The notes under the pieces were generated by a model. That model worked only from the letters and a program-made list of their open reading frames with translations, was not told where the DNA came from and did no database searches. Below, piece by piece: positions 48,190 through 59,557 of a DNA stretch of 64,000 nucleotides. The stretch comes from Cannabis sativa (Eukaryota; Streptophyta; Magnoliopsida; Rosales; Cannabaceae), in NCBI RefSeq assembly GCF_029168945.1, contig NC_083602.1, forward strand, positions 73,180,600 to 73,244,599, in the 5' to 3' direction. Position numbers and translations under genes: made by a program. Position 1 is the stretch's first letter, and each line of letters opens with the position of its first letter.

Positions 48190-48461
48190 AAAATGTGGGA
48201 TTAAAATGTCACATTTTATCCCATTTTTTTTTCTAAAAAAAAGTTAGATAAAAGGGTATCATCCTAATTTTTTTTTTATTATAAAAAGTGGGATAAAAAG
48301 TACCCTTTTATCCCTTTTTATTTTAATTTTTTTTTTGAAAAAATCGGTATAAAATGTATTTTTTATCTCGATTTTTAAATACTTTTTATCTCACTGGTAT
48401 ACATCATAGTTTTCATCATTTTAGCAAAAATAGAGATAAAAGACATTTGCTTATTGTAGTG
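48190..48461. repeat. CACTA subterminal repeats and terminus
   Basis: Motifs of the types GGGATAAAA, TTTTATCCC and TTTTATCTC recur in both orientations at short intervals before the terminus TTATTGTAGTG. Subterminal motif clusters are where CACTA transposition proteins bind in known systems. Confidence 0.65.
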
Positions 48462-49112
48462 TTATCTTAATAATATAGAATTAGAAAACCCTCAAAAAAA
48501 TTTACAAAATAAAAAATAAAGCAATGTACATTACTAAAATTTGTAGGAATTTGATTTATACCTTAATATACGTTGAGATTCAACGTTTTCTCTACTAAAA
48601 CCAGTGATCGGGAGTATAACCACCACAACCACTACCTCTACCTTTAGTTTACACTTACAATTGAGGAAAATGTGATTTTTTTGGTATAGTTTTGAGTATG
48701 GAACATAGAAGATTTTAAAAAAAAAAAAGAATTGAAATAGTGAAAAAATAGTGAAATGGGGGTAATTAACGTGGTGGTTAGTGGAGAGGGTTTGGAGTTT
48801 CTCTGGTTTGGGGGTTTTTGGGTTGGCTGATCGAATGAGGAAGACGAAGAGTTGGGGAGGATTATAAACCCCTTATTGCGTCATTTATTTGGGAATAACC
48901 GACAATATAAGGACACACGTGTTATTATTATCACGTCCTTATGGCGTCGGTTATTTCTAAAAAACTGACATCATAAGAGGTTTACAACCTTTCAGTAGAT
49001 TAACAACCTTATATCGTCCCTTATTTTATTTATTTTTTTTTTTTGAGTGTATATCGTCCCTTATTTTAATTTCTAACAAAAATAACAAATTTTAAAGTTC
49101 ATTATTGTAGTG
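48462..49112. mobile_element. Second CACTA-like right end
   Basis: A second TTATTGTAGTG ends at 49112, followed by GTG. Ahead of it are repeated units such as TATATCGTCCCTTATTTTA (two copies about 49012-49075) and pairs around ACCGAC...GTCGGT (48898-48960), unlike those of the first end, so this is another family. A G-rich stretch on the minus strand (about 48600-48660) may be a C-terminal exon tail (Gly/Arg-rich), but no gene is called. Left end not found. Confidence 0.5.
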
Positions 49113-50378
49113 GTGAACTAAATGATTGAGTCTAACTAATTCAAATAGGTACTAAGTGTAATAAAAATCCTTACAAATTACTACTCATGAGCTATCAAGA
49201 ACAAAATAGGTAAGTTTTTATTTTTTATTTATGATATATTAATAAATTAAGGGATTTTTTTATATAAATGTACAACAAAAACAACATAATTACAAAAAAT
49301 GTGCAAAAAAAAAAAATTATTTAAAGAATTATACATTTTGAAAATTTATTACATGAAACCATACATTTTAATCATTAAATAAAAAAACATGTTTATTAAA
49401 ACTCAAAATAAAAAAGTTCGTAAAATTAATTAAACAGTTTTATAAAAATAAACAAGTTAAATTTTTTTAATTAAAAAATAAATGTTTATTATCTATTTTA
49501 GTATGAATTATTATAATTTAATAAGATTTTTTTTTAATAAAATACAATATCAAAATTATAAACATTAATGTATATAAATATAAATCAATACTTAAAATTA
49601 CTAAAAATAAACAAGACACATAGAGTGATATAATAAACATATATGAATATTATTATTTTGTTTATTAAATTAGTATGTTTAATAAATAGAAAACAAAATA
49701 AATATATATGTAAAGTAATTTATATTATTAGTATGTTTATTATAATTGTAAACATAAAAATAAATATAGCCAATTTATACTATACTAAGATAAGTATATT
49801 TTCTTTCTATTATATATTGATTATTTTTTAATGAGTTACTGAACGAATTTTCTATTGAAGTATAATTTTTACATCAAAAAATAAATAAACAAATATAACT
49901 TTATAAACTCCAAAAATTATTTAATTAGAAAAAATAAACATGACACAATAAACAAAGAAAAAGATAAAGATAAACAATTTTTTTTATGTATATATTATTT
50001 ATTTTCTAAGAAAACTAAAAAATAAACATAACACACATAGAGTGATATAATAAACCTATGTGAATATTATTATTATTTTTATTAGATTAGTATGTTTAAT
50101 TAATAGAAAATAAAATAAACACGTATATAAAATATTTTATATTATTGGTATGTTTATTATAACTGTAAATATAAAAATAAACATAGCCAATATTACCATA
50201 TATATAATAATCAATAATTATTATTATATATAATATAAAAAGATTAATTTTTTTTAATGATATATAAAAATGTATGAGAAAAGGGTAATAAATTTTTTTT
50301 TTTCACATATTTTATAATTAATTAAAATAATGTATATAAAATTGTAAAATGCACATAAATTAATCACACCAAACATAC
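49113..50378. repeat. Very AT-rich spacer with a direct repeat
   Basis: No gene. About 165 bp at 49608-49770 recurs at 50022-50190 (shared phrase 'catagagtgatataataaac' and matching flanks), 415 bp apart. The rest is A/T runs. Confidence 0.7.
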
Positions 50379-50386
50379 TACTAAAA

Positions 50387-50676
50387 GGGAAATTTACATG
50401 GTATACTAACTTTTGTCATTTTTTTTACAAAAATACTTCCAAGCAGTATTTTTTACTTTTTTACTGTGTTTTTTTATAAGTTTCATACTGCAGTATACTG
50501 TGTTAAGTTTTCACTAGTGTTCTACTGGTGTTTTACTGGTGTTCTACTATTGTTTTGAGTTATTCTGCTTTGTGTTTTACTGGTGTTTTATAAAAACACA
50601 GTATTTTGAAAATATTTCCGTGTGACAGTATTTTTGTAAAAGTTAACCCAAATTCCAGTATTTTTGTAAATTTTCC
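50387..50676. mobile_element. 290-bp MITE with 8-bp duplication
   Basis: Terminal repeats GGGAAATTTACA and TGTAAATTTTCC, flanked exactly by TACTAAAA (50379-50386 and 50677-50684). The interior has tandem TTCTACTGGTGTTTTACTGG-type units and AGTATTTTTGTAAA phrases. The 8-bp duplication fits hAT-type mobilisation. Non-coding. Confidence 0.78.
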
Positions 50677-50684
50677 TACTAAAA

Positions 50685-52906
50685 CCCTAAAATTAATATA
50701 AAGCCCACAATATTTGTTAAATGTCTACATCTTTCTTCTAACAATGAAGATAAGGCTACTAGCCCGTACCATTAATACCCCAAACATGGATTTTAGTGGC
50801 TCAATACAATATTGGTAGAAGTAGTTAATTTGGAAGCCCAAGAAATGAGAATTTTCCATAATATTTTATAGGTATTACTATAATACTTTTTACTTTTACA
50901 CACAATAAAATTTATAATTAAACTTTAAAATTATAAGTGATTTGCTAACACTTTTATTTTTATATTTTTTAATCACAAAAATAAAGTAAAATTTTTGTTT
51001 TTAAAATTTTGTTTTTAAAAAATAAAAGAGTGTCTTATAACTATTTTTATTTTTTAATTTTAAAAACAAAAAAACAAAAGTGTGTTCTGTAAATTTATTT
51101 TCATTTTTATTTGTTGATTTTATTCAAGTCAGGTCCGAGACCAGTTCTGAGGTCGGGACTGGGGCGGGTTCAATATTAGGATCGAATCTAGGTTTAGTTT
51201 CCAAGATTTAAGTTAAGGTCAGAGTCCAAAATATTAATTAAAAAAGCTATTTAAAAAAAAAATTAAAATGGATTTTTTCTTATTTTTAAAATTTAGATTT
51301 TTAATTAAAAAATTAAAAAGTAAACAGTTTTATAAAATATGATTTTAAAAAATATTTTCATTTTTTTAATTTTAAAAACAAAAAACACAGAAAATTGTTA
51401 ACACCCGAAAAATTTTATTTTATTTATTTATTTATATTTTTTTTTGTAACAAAGGGATTTTGAGCGGAAAACGGGAGAAAGTGACTATAATAATTTGCCA
51501 ACCCCTGAAATTGTATATACATTCATGTATGCTTTTATTTTTATTAGATTTGTATAAATATAATTATTTCTATTTAGTCAAACAAAGAAAGCTATAGCTG
51601 GAACCATAACTTTGCGTGGCAGCAAAATATGCTATCCTCTAAAGTGATATACAGACAATAAATTTTGTTTTTTTTTTTTTGCTGAAAGCAATAAATTTGT
51701 ATTTGAATTTAAAAAGGTCACACAGCTTGAAAAAAAGAGAAAAATTATGAATGAGATAAAGACGAACATTCCATCATTAATTAGCCATATATATTCAATC
51801 AAAAAAAAAAAAAACTCGTTTGTTGGAATCAATATTGGCGACTTGACAGATTACATTATTTTTCATATATTGAGTGAAAGTTTCTTTTATTATGCCAATT
51901 CAAAAGTAGAGAAGCACTATAATCTTGCATATATTCGTGGTGGAACATAAGGTTAGTGCATGGAAAAACTAGAGTTAACTAAAGAGTCCTTACCTTTACG
52001 CCACTACAAACTAAGCATCAATAATAACTATATGCACATATATTTATGAGCCAGTATTATATACTATAGTCTAGAACTATATCAAACTGTAGTTAGGTGA
52101 GGACCACATGCAAAACTCAAGTCATAAAAAAATAAGTGTTGTTGGGGAAGTAATATAGGTAAAAACATGGCACAATTATAAGTCAGAGTCGGCTATAATT
52201 TTTGTATAGGTGTTTAAAAGTATTAATATTTTACTTTGACAAAAACCAATAATTCTAGAAGACTATAATAATGATGGAGTGAAAAGACTAAATACACTAA
52301 ATCGTGAATTTTGACCCAAATTGTTTTTAATGTCGATATTGCTTCCTTGTTTCAAAGTGGACACTCAAATAAAATAATATTCATTCTGCTTATGCATTCA
52401 GAGAATAGGTCCATTCTCAGTTAACACGGCGAAAAGGAAAAGTTTAAACTTTGCAAATCCATTATAATACAAAGCCATTGGTCAAAAACGGCCATTAGAT
52501 AATACAAACATAATAACATATAATTTCTTTCTTAGTATATATCTTCGCCCACAGCCTGTATTTTTTCATTGAATTAATATGATATAATATCCTAATATTA
52601 ATTTGTTAACGGGTGAAGATTGGTTCAACACTCAGCCATCAGGGAAAGATCATATTATATAAAATAAAATAGCCATAGTCAAGCATTATTAGAAAAAAAA
52701 AATTTATTTTTTTTTGGCGAACTGTATCTGTAAATACTGAATATTAGTCATGTTACATATACACTGGCCTTGTGAAGCCTAGCATTGATTAAAAAAATGA
52801 GAAAAAAACAAAGAAACAAATTAAAAAAAAGCTATTGACATTGTACACAAAAAAAAGGAGGGTTGGTCTTCGAAAAATGATTTAATTTTTGAAACTACCG
52901 GTAAAA
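50685..52906. other. AT-rich spacer and ATL gene 3' flank
   Basis: No gene. 50930-51400 resembles 54700-55634: runs like AAAAACAAAAAACAAAAGTG around a short GC-rich core with GGTCCGAGACC, pointing to one degraded non-coding repeat family. The last 200 bases are probably the 3' UTR of the ATL gene. Confidence 0.5.
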
Positions 52907-54049
52907 TTAAACCGGCGGCCGGACTGAGTTACTCCGTGGCACATCCGGCCCGATAATTCGTTCCGACGAGGTTCCTTCACCATCGTTTGCAGCTACCTTT
53001 GGAGATTTCATCGAAGACATTCTATTGAAAAAACTCCTCGAGAAATTCCAGCGGTCTGACTTAGTCAACCGGTCCACCCTCTTACCGAACCGGCCACCTC
53101 TGCTACTCCCTTCACCACCGCCTCGGTACCCACGCCTCGAACTATTTTCTCTAGGCAACACCAATAGGCTAGTGGCCCGTTCCAATTGACGGTGGATTAT
53201 CTCCTTTCTCACTTCGGCCGGTAACCTCAGAGTGAACCGCTCAGTGTTCTCGCCCGGTTGGATCAACGAGTGTCCGGTCGAGTGAGAACGCGGAAAAAAT
53301 CTGCTTATCCTGCTTGATCGTGATCCACGTGTACGGTTCCGATTCAAAGTCTTGTTCATATCCAAAACATATGGTTCGGTAGCCGACACAGATGACGGAA
53401 GTTGTTCCTCATGGGTTCTTTCTTCCGCTGCTGGTTCAACTCCAGCGGCGTCGTTTTGAGCCTCGATGTCTGCAGCCTGCGTGGGGAACTCGGGTCGGTG
53501 CAAGGACTCGTCGGGTCCGGGTACGAGATTGGCCCGGCAAACGGGGCAAGTGGTGTGTGACTCTAGCCACGCGTCAATACATTCGGGGTGGAAAACATGA
53601 TCGCACTTGGGGATTAAACGCAGCGTTTCATCGTCTTCAAACTCACACAAACACACGGCGCACTCTAACGCGCCTTTTCCAATCTTCAGCCCCTTCACCG
53701 CCGAATACTCCAGAGTCGGGAAAGTCTCAAGTACCGCCGCATCGATTCCACGAGCAGCCCTTCTTGACCTCCCCGCTCCAGCTCCGGCGGCGGCGCTATC
53801 AGCTGCTGCTTGGGCATCAGAGCAGTGACGAATGTAGATCGAGAAGAATCCCATAAAGAATAACGCTGCTATGAGGACGACGATGATGATCGCCATCGAC
53901 GGGCTGAACCGGTTATACGCATACGGATCGTTTTCATTATTACTCGGCGGCTGAGCTCCAGCGTAGGGTAACGCCGCCGGCAATAGAAGACAGAGGAAAA
54001 TGAGAGCATCAATCTCTCGTTTAGAGAACCATAAACTTGGATTTGTCAT
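52907..54049 (-). CDS. ATL6: RING-H2 E3 ubiquitin ligase, ATL6/ATL31-like
   Basis: Intronless gene of 380 residues, as usual for the ATL family. Residues 1-32 look like a signal peptide; 51-73 is a membrane segment; the G-I-D form of the family's GLD motif is at 101-103. RING-H2 residues are C130, C133, C149, H151, H154, C157, C168 and C171, with the ATL spacing (15 residues between the second and third Cys) and a Pro at 147. The basic C-terminal half (S-R-I-S-R-F-F-P-R-S-H-S-T-G-H-S and L-P-A-E-V-R) matches ATL6/ATL31. In Arabidopsis these act on 14-3-3 proteins in carbon/nitrogen and defence responses. The exact orthologue (6 or 31) cannot be settled. Coding DNA is much more GC-rich than its surroundings. 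A signal-dependent promoter is not visible beyond the TATA box. Confidence 0.93.
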   Translation of the reverse strand: MTNPSLWFSKREIDALIFLCLLLPAALPYAGAQPPSNNENDPYAYNRFSPSMAIIIVVLIAALFFMGFFSIYIRHCSDAQAAADSAAAGAGAGRSRRAARGIDAAVLETFPTLEYSAVKGLKIGKGALECAVCLCEFEDDETLRLIPKCDHVFHPECIDAWLESHTTCPVCRANLVPGPDESLHRPEFPTQAADIEAQNDAAGVEPAAEERTHEEQLPSSVSATEPYVLDMNKTLNRNRTRGSRSSRISRFFPRSHSTGHSLIQPGENTERFTLRLPAEVRKEIIHRQLERATSLLVLPRENSSRRGYRGGGEGSSRGGRFGKRVDRLTKSDRWNFSRSFFNRMSSMKSPKVAANDGEGTSSERIIGPDVPRSNSVRPPV

Positions 54050-54140
54050 AGTGTGAGCAGAAGTTGTAGAGTTGTGGGGTTTTGGCGGCTGAAGAAGTGG
54101 TGGTGGAGGCTAACGTACGCCTGGGTGGGGGCGTGGGCAT
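54021..54140 (-). other. Upstream open frame overlapping the ATL start
   Basis: An ATG at 54138-54140 opens 39 codons and ends at 54021, overlapping the ATL start (54049) by 29 bases in another frame. If the cap is near 54155, this ATG is the first met by ribosomes and would limit ATL translation. Its peptide is Pro/Thr-rich and of no known family. Confidence 0.4.
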
Positions 54141-54180
54141 AGAGAGCAAATTAAGGAAAGAAATAAGAAAAGAAGAAGGC

Positions 54181-54190
54181 TTATAAATAT
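54181..54190 (-). promoter_or_regulatory. ATL gene TATA box
   Basis: On the minus strand ATATTTATAA lies about 135 bases before the ATG at 54049, followed by a CT-rich leader. Transcription would start near 54150-54160. Confidence 0.65.
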
Positions 54191-54359
54191 GATACAGAGA
54201 GAGATAAGAGAGAGAAAAGAATGGTGTGTGAAAGTGTCGTGGGGGTGAAGACACTAGGTGAGTTGGGGCCCACATTGACATTTCAGCATTTATAAGTTCG
54301 GTTTTCGTGGGTGCGGAAAGCGATGACGTCAGCAAGAACAGTCGTTTATGGTGTGCCAC

Positions 54360-55082
54360 GTGGACTGACGCGATCCGAGGGGAAGGTTCCTAACATTCTT
54401 GACTCCCCAACTCTTTTGAGTTTCTCAGCTCCAAAGTCGCGGGGCATAAATGAGAATGGGAGACAGCAAAGCTAGCAGAGTGCTGTGTTGATGAACTTTT
54501 TAGTAGTAAATTTCGTACTTTATTTTTCTAGAAAAAAATAATCTTTTATTAGTTTAGGATTTATTTACGCTACAAGAATCGATCGTATACTAATATAATA
54601 GTAGACATTTCTTGGAAATTGTAATCTTTCTTGTTAGTTTAATTAATTAGTTAATTTTAATGGGGTATAAGTAATCTAAACAAATATTATTATAAAAAGT
54701 TTTTCGACTTAGACTTTGGTAACATTTTGTTTTTAAAATTTTTAAAATAAAAATATAACAAAATTTGTGCTTTTAAAATTATGTTTTTAAAAAAAATTGT
54801 TGCATTTGATAACACTTTTTTAATCAGTTTTTTATTTTTAAAATTGGAAAAGTGAAAATATTTTTTAAAAAACATATTCTCTAAAATTGTTTTCACTTTT
54901 CAATTTTTTAATTATAAATCAAAATTTTGAAAAAAAAAAAATTACGTTCAATATTTTTTTAAACAGTTTTTTTTTTTTTCCTAAATCAATATTTTGAACT
55001 CCGACCAGATTTGGACCCAAATCCTCCCATTCCCCACGGCCCTGGCGCTAATCTAACTTCTGACCGGAACTTGAGTCTTACC
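54360..55082. other. ATL upstream region and degraded repeat
   Basis: 54360-54500 may hold promoter elements. 54700-55082 is A/T-run sequence of the repeat family also at 50930-51400 and 55278-55634. No gene. Confidence 0.45.
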
Positions 55083-55269
55083 TAGGGTCGGCCCTGACTT
55101 TTAGTGGGCCTTAAAAAAAAAATTTGGGCCTTATTTAAAAAAATATGGTATTTTTCAAAATCAATAAAAAAAATTGTATAATTTTAAAAGGAAAATATTT
55201 TTTTTGGGCCACTGGACTAGGTGGGCCCTAGGCACAGGCCTAGCCCGCCTATGCCCAGGGCCGAGCCTG
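55083..55269. mobile_element. 187-bp hAT-type MITE
   Basis: Exact 8-bp duplication GTCTTACC at 55075-55082 and 55270-55277. Ends are TAGGGTCGGCCCTGAC and the inverse of CAGGCTCGGCCCTGGG, sharing TCGGCCCTG. The interior has TGGGCC repeats and no coding potential. It lies inside the A/T-run repeat family. Confidence 0.88.
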
Positions 55270-55634
55270 GTCTTACCCCAGATCTAGACTCGACTTAAAT
55301 AAAATCAAAAAATAAAAATAAAAATAAACTTTACAGAGCACACTTTTATTTATTTTTTTTTTAAATTGAAAAACAAAAGTGGTTAGAGAACATATTTTTG
55401 TTTTTCATAATCAAAAATTTTAAAAACAAAAATTTTACTTGCATTTCGTAATTAAAAAATTAGAAAGTAAAAGTGTTACCAAACGACACTAAAATGTATT
55501 GTATAACCACTTTTGTTTTTAAATTTTAAAAACAAAAAACAAAAGCGTGTTCTATAATTATCATTTTTATTTTTATTTTTTTGACTTTATTTAAGTCAGG
55601 TTTAGGTTTGGGTCTGGGACGGGGGTCATGGTCC

Positions 55635-55780
55635 TGATGGAAATATTTTACCAGGATCTAGATTTACTAACAAGTATGTTTCATTAACATCCTAAATATG
55701 AATATCTATAATATGATGAAATTAAACACATAAGAGTTTAAAAAATATTGCATTGATTGCAGCGGAATAATATGACTCAT
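55635..55780 (-). repeat. Truncated 3' LTR of the non-coding Copia element
   Basis: Carries the LTR end (inverse of TTTTACCAGGATCTAGATT) through GCAGCGGAATAATATGACTC, then breaks off into unrelated AT-rich sequence. The LTR start and purine tract are missing. Confidence 0.8.
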
Positions 55781-56268
55781 TTTAATTAAAATATAATACA
55801 TTTTAGTCTATTTATTTTAAATAAATCATCAATGAAAATTACATGATTTAATTAAGTTGAATTTTTAACTTTAATCTAATTTTTAAAATTGAAAATTTTT
55901 AAAATATCTACATTTAAAATAAATGTATTTCGAATTTTATGTGGAAAATGATTATTAAAATAAAATAAAATACATTCTGAAAATTATTCTAATATAAGTT
56001 GATCTGAAATTGAAAAAATTTCCAATTTAAATATAATGTTATATTTAATTAAATTTATTAAAATAGAAAAAATAATTAATTATCTTGAATAAAATCAACT
56101 TAATTATTAATTCTAATGTAATACTTAAGAAAATATTTTAATTTAAGTTGGTCTAAAATTAATTTTTAACTTAAATATATTTTACTATCTAATTAAATTT
56201 TTGAAATGGAAATAAATAATTAAGTATCTTGAATAAAAATTATGATATTTTATTTAGCAACAACAACC

Positions 56269-56492
56269 TATATCCATCTATAACAAAATTAAACATGTAG
56301 GCTCACACAGGCACACACTTGGATGGATCCTATCATGTTGTTAGGTCATACACAGATGAAAGAAAATTGTAAAATTTACCTGTTACAAATTATTTACTTG
56401 ACCTATTGACAATCGAACCATGGGTTAAAATCAGATCATTGGATCTGTCAACAAGTTAACCATGACAATTTAGATCAACCAATAATAGGTTT
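56269..56492. repeat. Internal module, copy 1
   Basis: About 225 bp, matching 57820-58046 roughly 1.55 kb to the right. Shared marks include CCTATAT.CATCT, CACAGATGAAAGAAAATT and TCAGATCATTGGATCTGT. No coding frame. Confidence 0.8.
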
Positions 56493-57204
56493 TATAAAAC
56501 TTACAAACAAGCTAAAACACATACTCCTGCAACAAGATGAATTAGATAGTTGGATGTAGGAATTATTTAATTTTAAATAATAATTTTCGAAAATATTTAA
56601 ATAATTAAAAAAAAAATCGATATTTAAATAAAATAATAAAAAAAATTTAAAATTAAACCTACAATTTTTGAAAAATTAGGTTTCAACTAACCTGAATATC
56701 ATTTCAAAATAATTGCTAACCACCTTTTAAATTTTTAAAGTTTTTTTATAAATTAAATATAAAATAAAAAAAATATTTATTTTTTCAGATTTTATAATTT
56801 AATAAAAATAACAAAAAAATTTAAAAGTTAGCAAAATATCTTACTTCTATTTAAAATTACATGATTATAGTAATCTTATTTTAAATTTAAATAAGGTCAA
56901 ATAATTTTAAAAAAAAATTAATATCTGACCTTTAATTTTTTTAAAAAAAAATAAGATTAAATAATCAAATTTAAAAATAAGATATAAAATCAAGCAATAA
57001 GATAGATTTTTACTTGTTTTTCAAATTCAAATTACACTAATATCTGAAATTAAATTTTAAAAAAATTCAAATTAATTTATTTATGATATTAGATTTGAAA
57101 ATTGAAAAGTAAAAATCAAAATACAAAACTACACAAAAAATCGAAAGTTAATTCCATGAAATAGCATGAAAAAACGAAGAAAAACAAAAAAATTGCGAGC
57201 TGTA

Positions 57205-57231
57205 CGGACAGTATGCATTGCATACTGTCCG
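57205..57231. repeat. Perfect 13-bp hairpin in a GC-rich island
   Basis: CGGACAGTATGCA and TGCATACTGTCCG around one T. It stands at the start of a short CpG-rich block (57195-57290) within an AT-rich element. Confidence 0.9.
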
Positions 57232-57819
57232 CGCGCGGGCTAGGGAGGACCTGATCGAGAAATGCCGGCGCAGGAGGCTGCATATTATTGTATGGTATGT
57301 GATTTTTGCTATCTATAATATATTATTTATTTAATATGATTTTTAGTTTCTATTTTATTATATATAAATTAATTTTTTGGTATGTATTATTTTAATGGTG
57401 GTATATATAATTTTGTTAGCATGATATATATATTTTTTTATGTATTAATTTAGCATTATTATAATTTCTTTGTGGTATATAATTTTATTACTACGGTATA
57501 TTAATTTTCTGTACTAGGATATATCTAATACTGCTGTATATATTTAAATGATCTAATATATTTATTTATTTTTGTTACAATATAATAATATGCAATACTA
57601 AAAAAATTATGTAACTTAATTTTATTATTATATATTTTTTTTTTTTAAAAAAATATGTGATAAATGTATTTTTATAATTTTTATTAGCTTTATTAGATTT
57701 GACCATTTTCTTAATTTTTTTAAAAAATGGACATTTACTAACTTAGTTACCAAATTTAGGGCCATTTGTATCTCAATAGCAACCTAGTCCATTTAAATTA
57801 TTTAGAATTAAATGGGCTT

Positions 57820-58046
57820 CCTATATGCATCTAAGCCCAAAAGCAAACATATAGGCGTACACAGGTCAAACTGATTTGGATGTGTCCTATCATGTTTCTA
57901 GGTTTATCACAGATGAAAGAAAATTAAAAAATTTACATGTTACAAATTATTTATATGATCTATTTACAATTGGACTATGATTAAAATCAGATCATTGGAT
58001 CTGTGAACAAGTTAATCATAACAATTTAGATCAAATAAATAATAGG
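57820..58046. repeat. Internal module, copy 2
   Basis: Partner of 56269-56492; see there. The two differ at many positions, so the duplication predates this insertion or is old. Confidence 0.8.
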
Positions 58047-59049
58047 TTTTTTTTTTAAAAAAAAATTGATAAACAATTAAAAAAAATAATATCCATGTAA
58101 CAAATGTGAAATAAGATATTTAAACTTCTATAATTAAATTATCATTTTACTAACCAACCAGATTTTGAAAATTTAAGGTTGTAGAAACAACTTTAAATAC
58201 CTTTTCAAAATTTAAAATTTAAACTAATTTTAAAATATCTAAGTTTATTTAGATTATTTTATCAAATCAAATTAAATATCTAATAAGATAAATGATTTGA
58301 AAATAACCAAATAGATATTTTCAATATCATTTTCTAGTCTTAAAATTTAATAAAATTAAAATAACAAAATAAACTAATTTTAAAATTGATATGGTTAGGC
58401 AATTATTATTTTAAGAATAAAGTAATAAAAGAAATGATAATTATCTAAATAATATGTGAAAATATCTTAAATTAAGCCTTTTCAAATTTCTACAAAAATA
58501 TCTAAAATATTTAACATACTATTTATAGATTTGTGATCAATAAAATGATATAATATTGCAATAAATATCATTTTTCTAACTTATAATTCATAAATAATAA
58601 AATATTTCACAAAATAACTAATTTTGAATTTGAAATTTTTATTGTTAGGAATCTATAAAAATATCTACGTTAATTTCAAATTTATTATTATTTAATTTGT
58701 CATATAAGATATAATTTGAATATAATATTTCAAATTAAAAAGATAATGCTATGTTTTAATTTAAAATATACCCAATATTAAAATATCTAACCTTATTACT
58801 AAATAATATATAAATTTTAACAAATTAACAATTTTTTTAAAATCTGACCATAATTTAAAATATAAAATAGTTAATTTTTTAATTAAACCTCAAAATATCA
58901 AAATTAATAATAATCGATTAAATAATTAAATATTATTAATTTAAAAAATTTGATATTTAAGTTTAAATGTAAAAATAATATTTTATTTAAATATTTATGG
59001 TTTTGAAAACAAAAATTTGAAATTTGTGAAAAAATATCATAAAAATCGC

Positions 59050-59310
59050 AATTTTGGTGGAAAATCACTTGTCTGCCCAAGAAGGGTGCACACATCCTCC
59101 CTACATGCGCGCAAGTGGAAGTTGCAGGGTGGGATGTGCGAGAAACCTCAGTGGGTTGTAGGGTCATCGTGGGCGGATGTAGCATCACTCGTGTCTGAAG
59201 CCTGGGTTTGACCGAGTTCAGACAAGCTTTGTCCCCTTCATGCATGTGCAAATCCTCCTTGTCTGAGGGTCTGTGTGTGCATGGTGCTCGAGTGCTCGAC
59301 ACTCAATGAA
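59050..59310. other. GC-rich island near the 5' LTR of the non-coding element
   Basis: About 260 bases with GC content well above the surroundings. On the minus strand it lies shortly after the primer site and leader. Frames are open by composition (58904-59302 minus) but show no known motif. Confidence 0.55.
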
Positions 59311-59540
59311 CCAAAATTTCAACACACCATATCTCTCTCATTTTTTATTGAAATTGAGTTCCGTAAAAATAAAAATTGCTTAATTTTTCACAAGGAATCC
59401 AAATAAATTATTTTTATGATTTTTTTTTTAATTCAAATAACATCACCAAATAACACATAAACTACCATGAACACATCCAAATCAACAAATTAACAAATTC
59501 ATCTTTTTAAATTCATATTTTATGAAAGTAAATCATTACC

Positions 59541-59557
59541 ATGGCTCTGAGGCCAGT
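59541..59557 (-). other. Diverged primer-binding site
   Basis: On the minus strand CTGGCCTCAGAGCCAT directly follows the LTR end. It differs from the Met-tRNA site TGGTATCAGAGCCAT at two positions and fixes 59558-61398 as the 5' LTR. Confidence 0.65.

Larger units (their letters stand above)
44906..48461 (+). mobile_element. Right part of a CACTA-like element with ULP1-type gene
   Basis: The right terminus at 48451-48461 reads TTATTGTAGTG, the inverse of CACTACAATAA, as in En/Spm (CACTA) elements, and is followed by TTA as possible 3-bp duplication. Subterminal repeats precede it (48190-48440). Inside is a decayed plus-strand C48 peptidase gene. The left terminus was not found; it may lie left of, or have been removed by, the Copia insertion at 40810-44900. 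A Tekay solo LTR splits it at 45560-46970. Confidence 0.65.

Noticed and set aside
51991..52004. CACTACAAACTAAG as a CACTA left end
   Set aside because: It does not match either right end (CACTACAATAAGC or CACTACAATAATG) and lies on the wrong side of them.
53392..53856. 154-codon frame opposite the ATL gene
   Set aside because: It is the antisense shadow of a GC-rich coding region; the RING-H2 frame is the real one.
54021..54359. 112-codon protein upstream of ATL
   Set aside because: Most of it lies above the TATA box and would not be transcribed; only the last ATG (54140) is kept, as an upstream frame.
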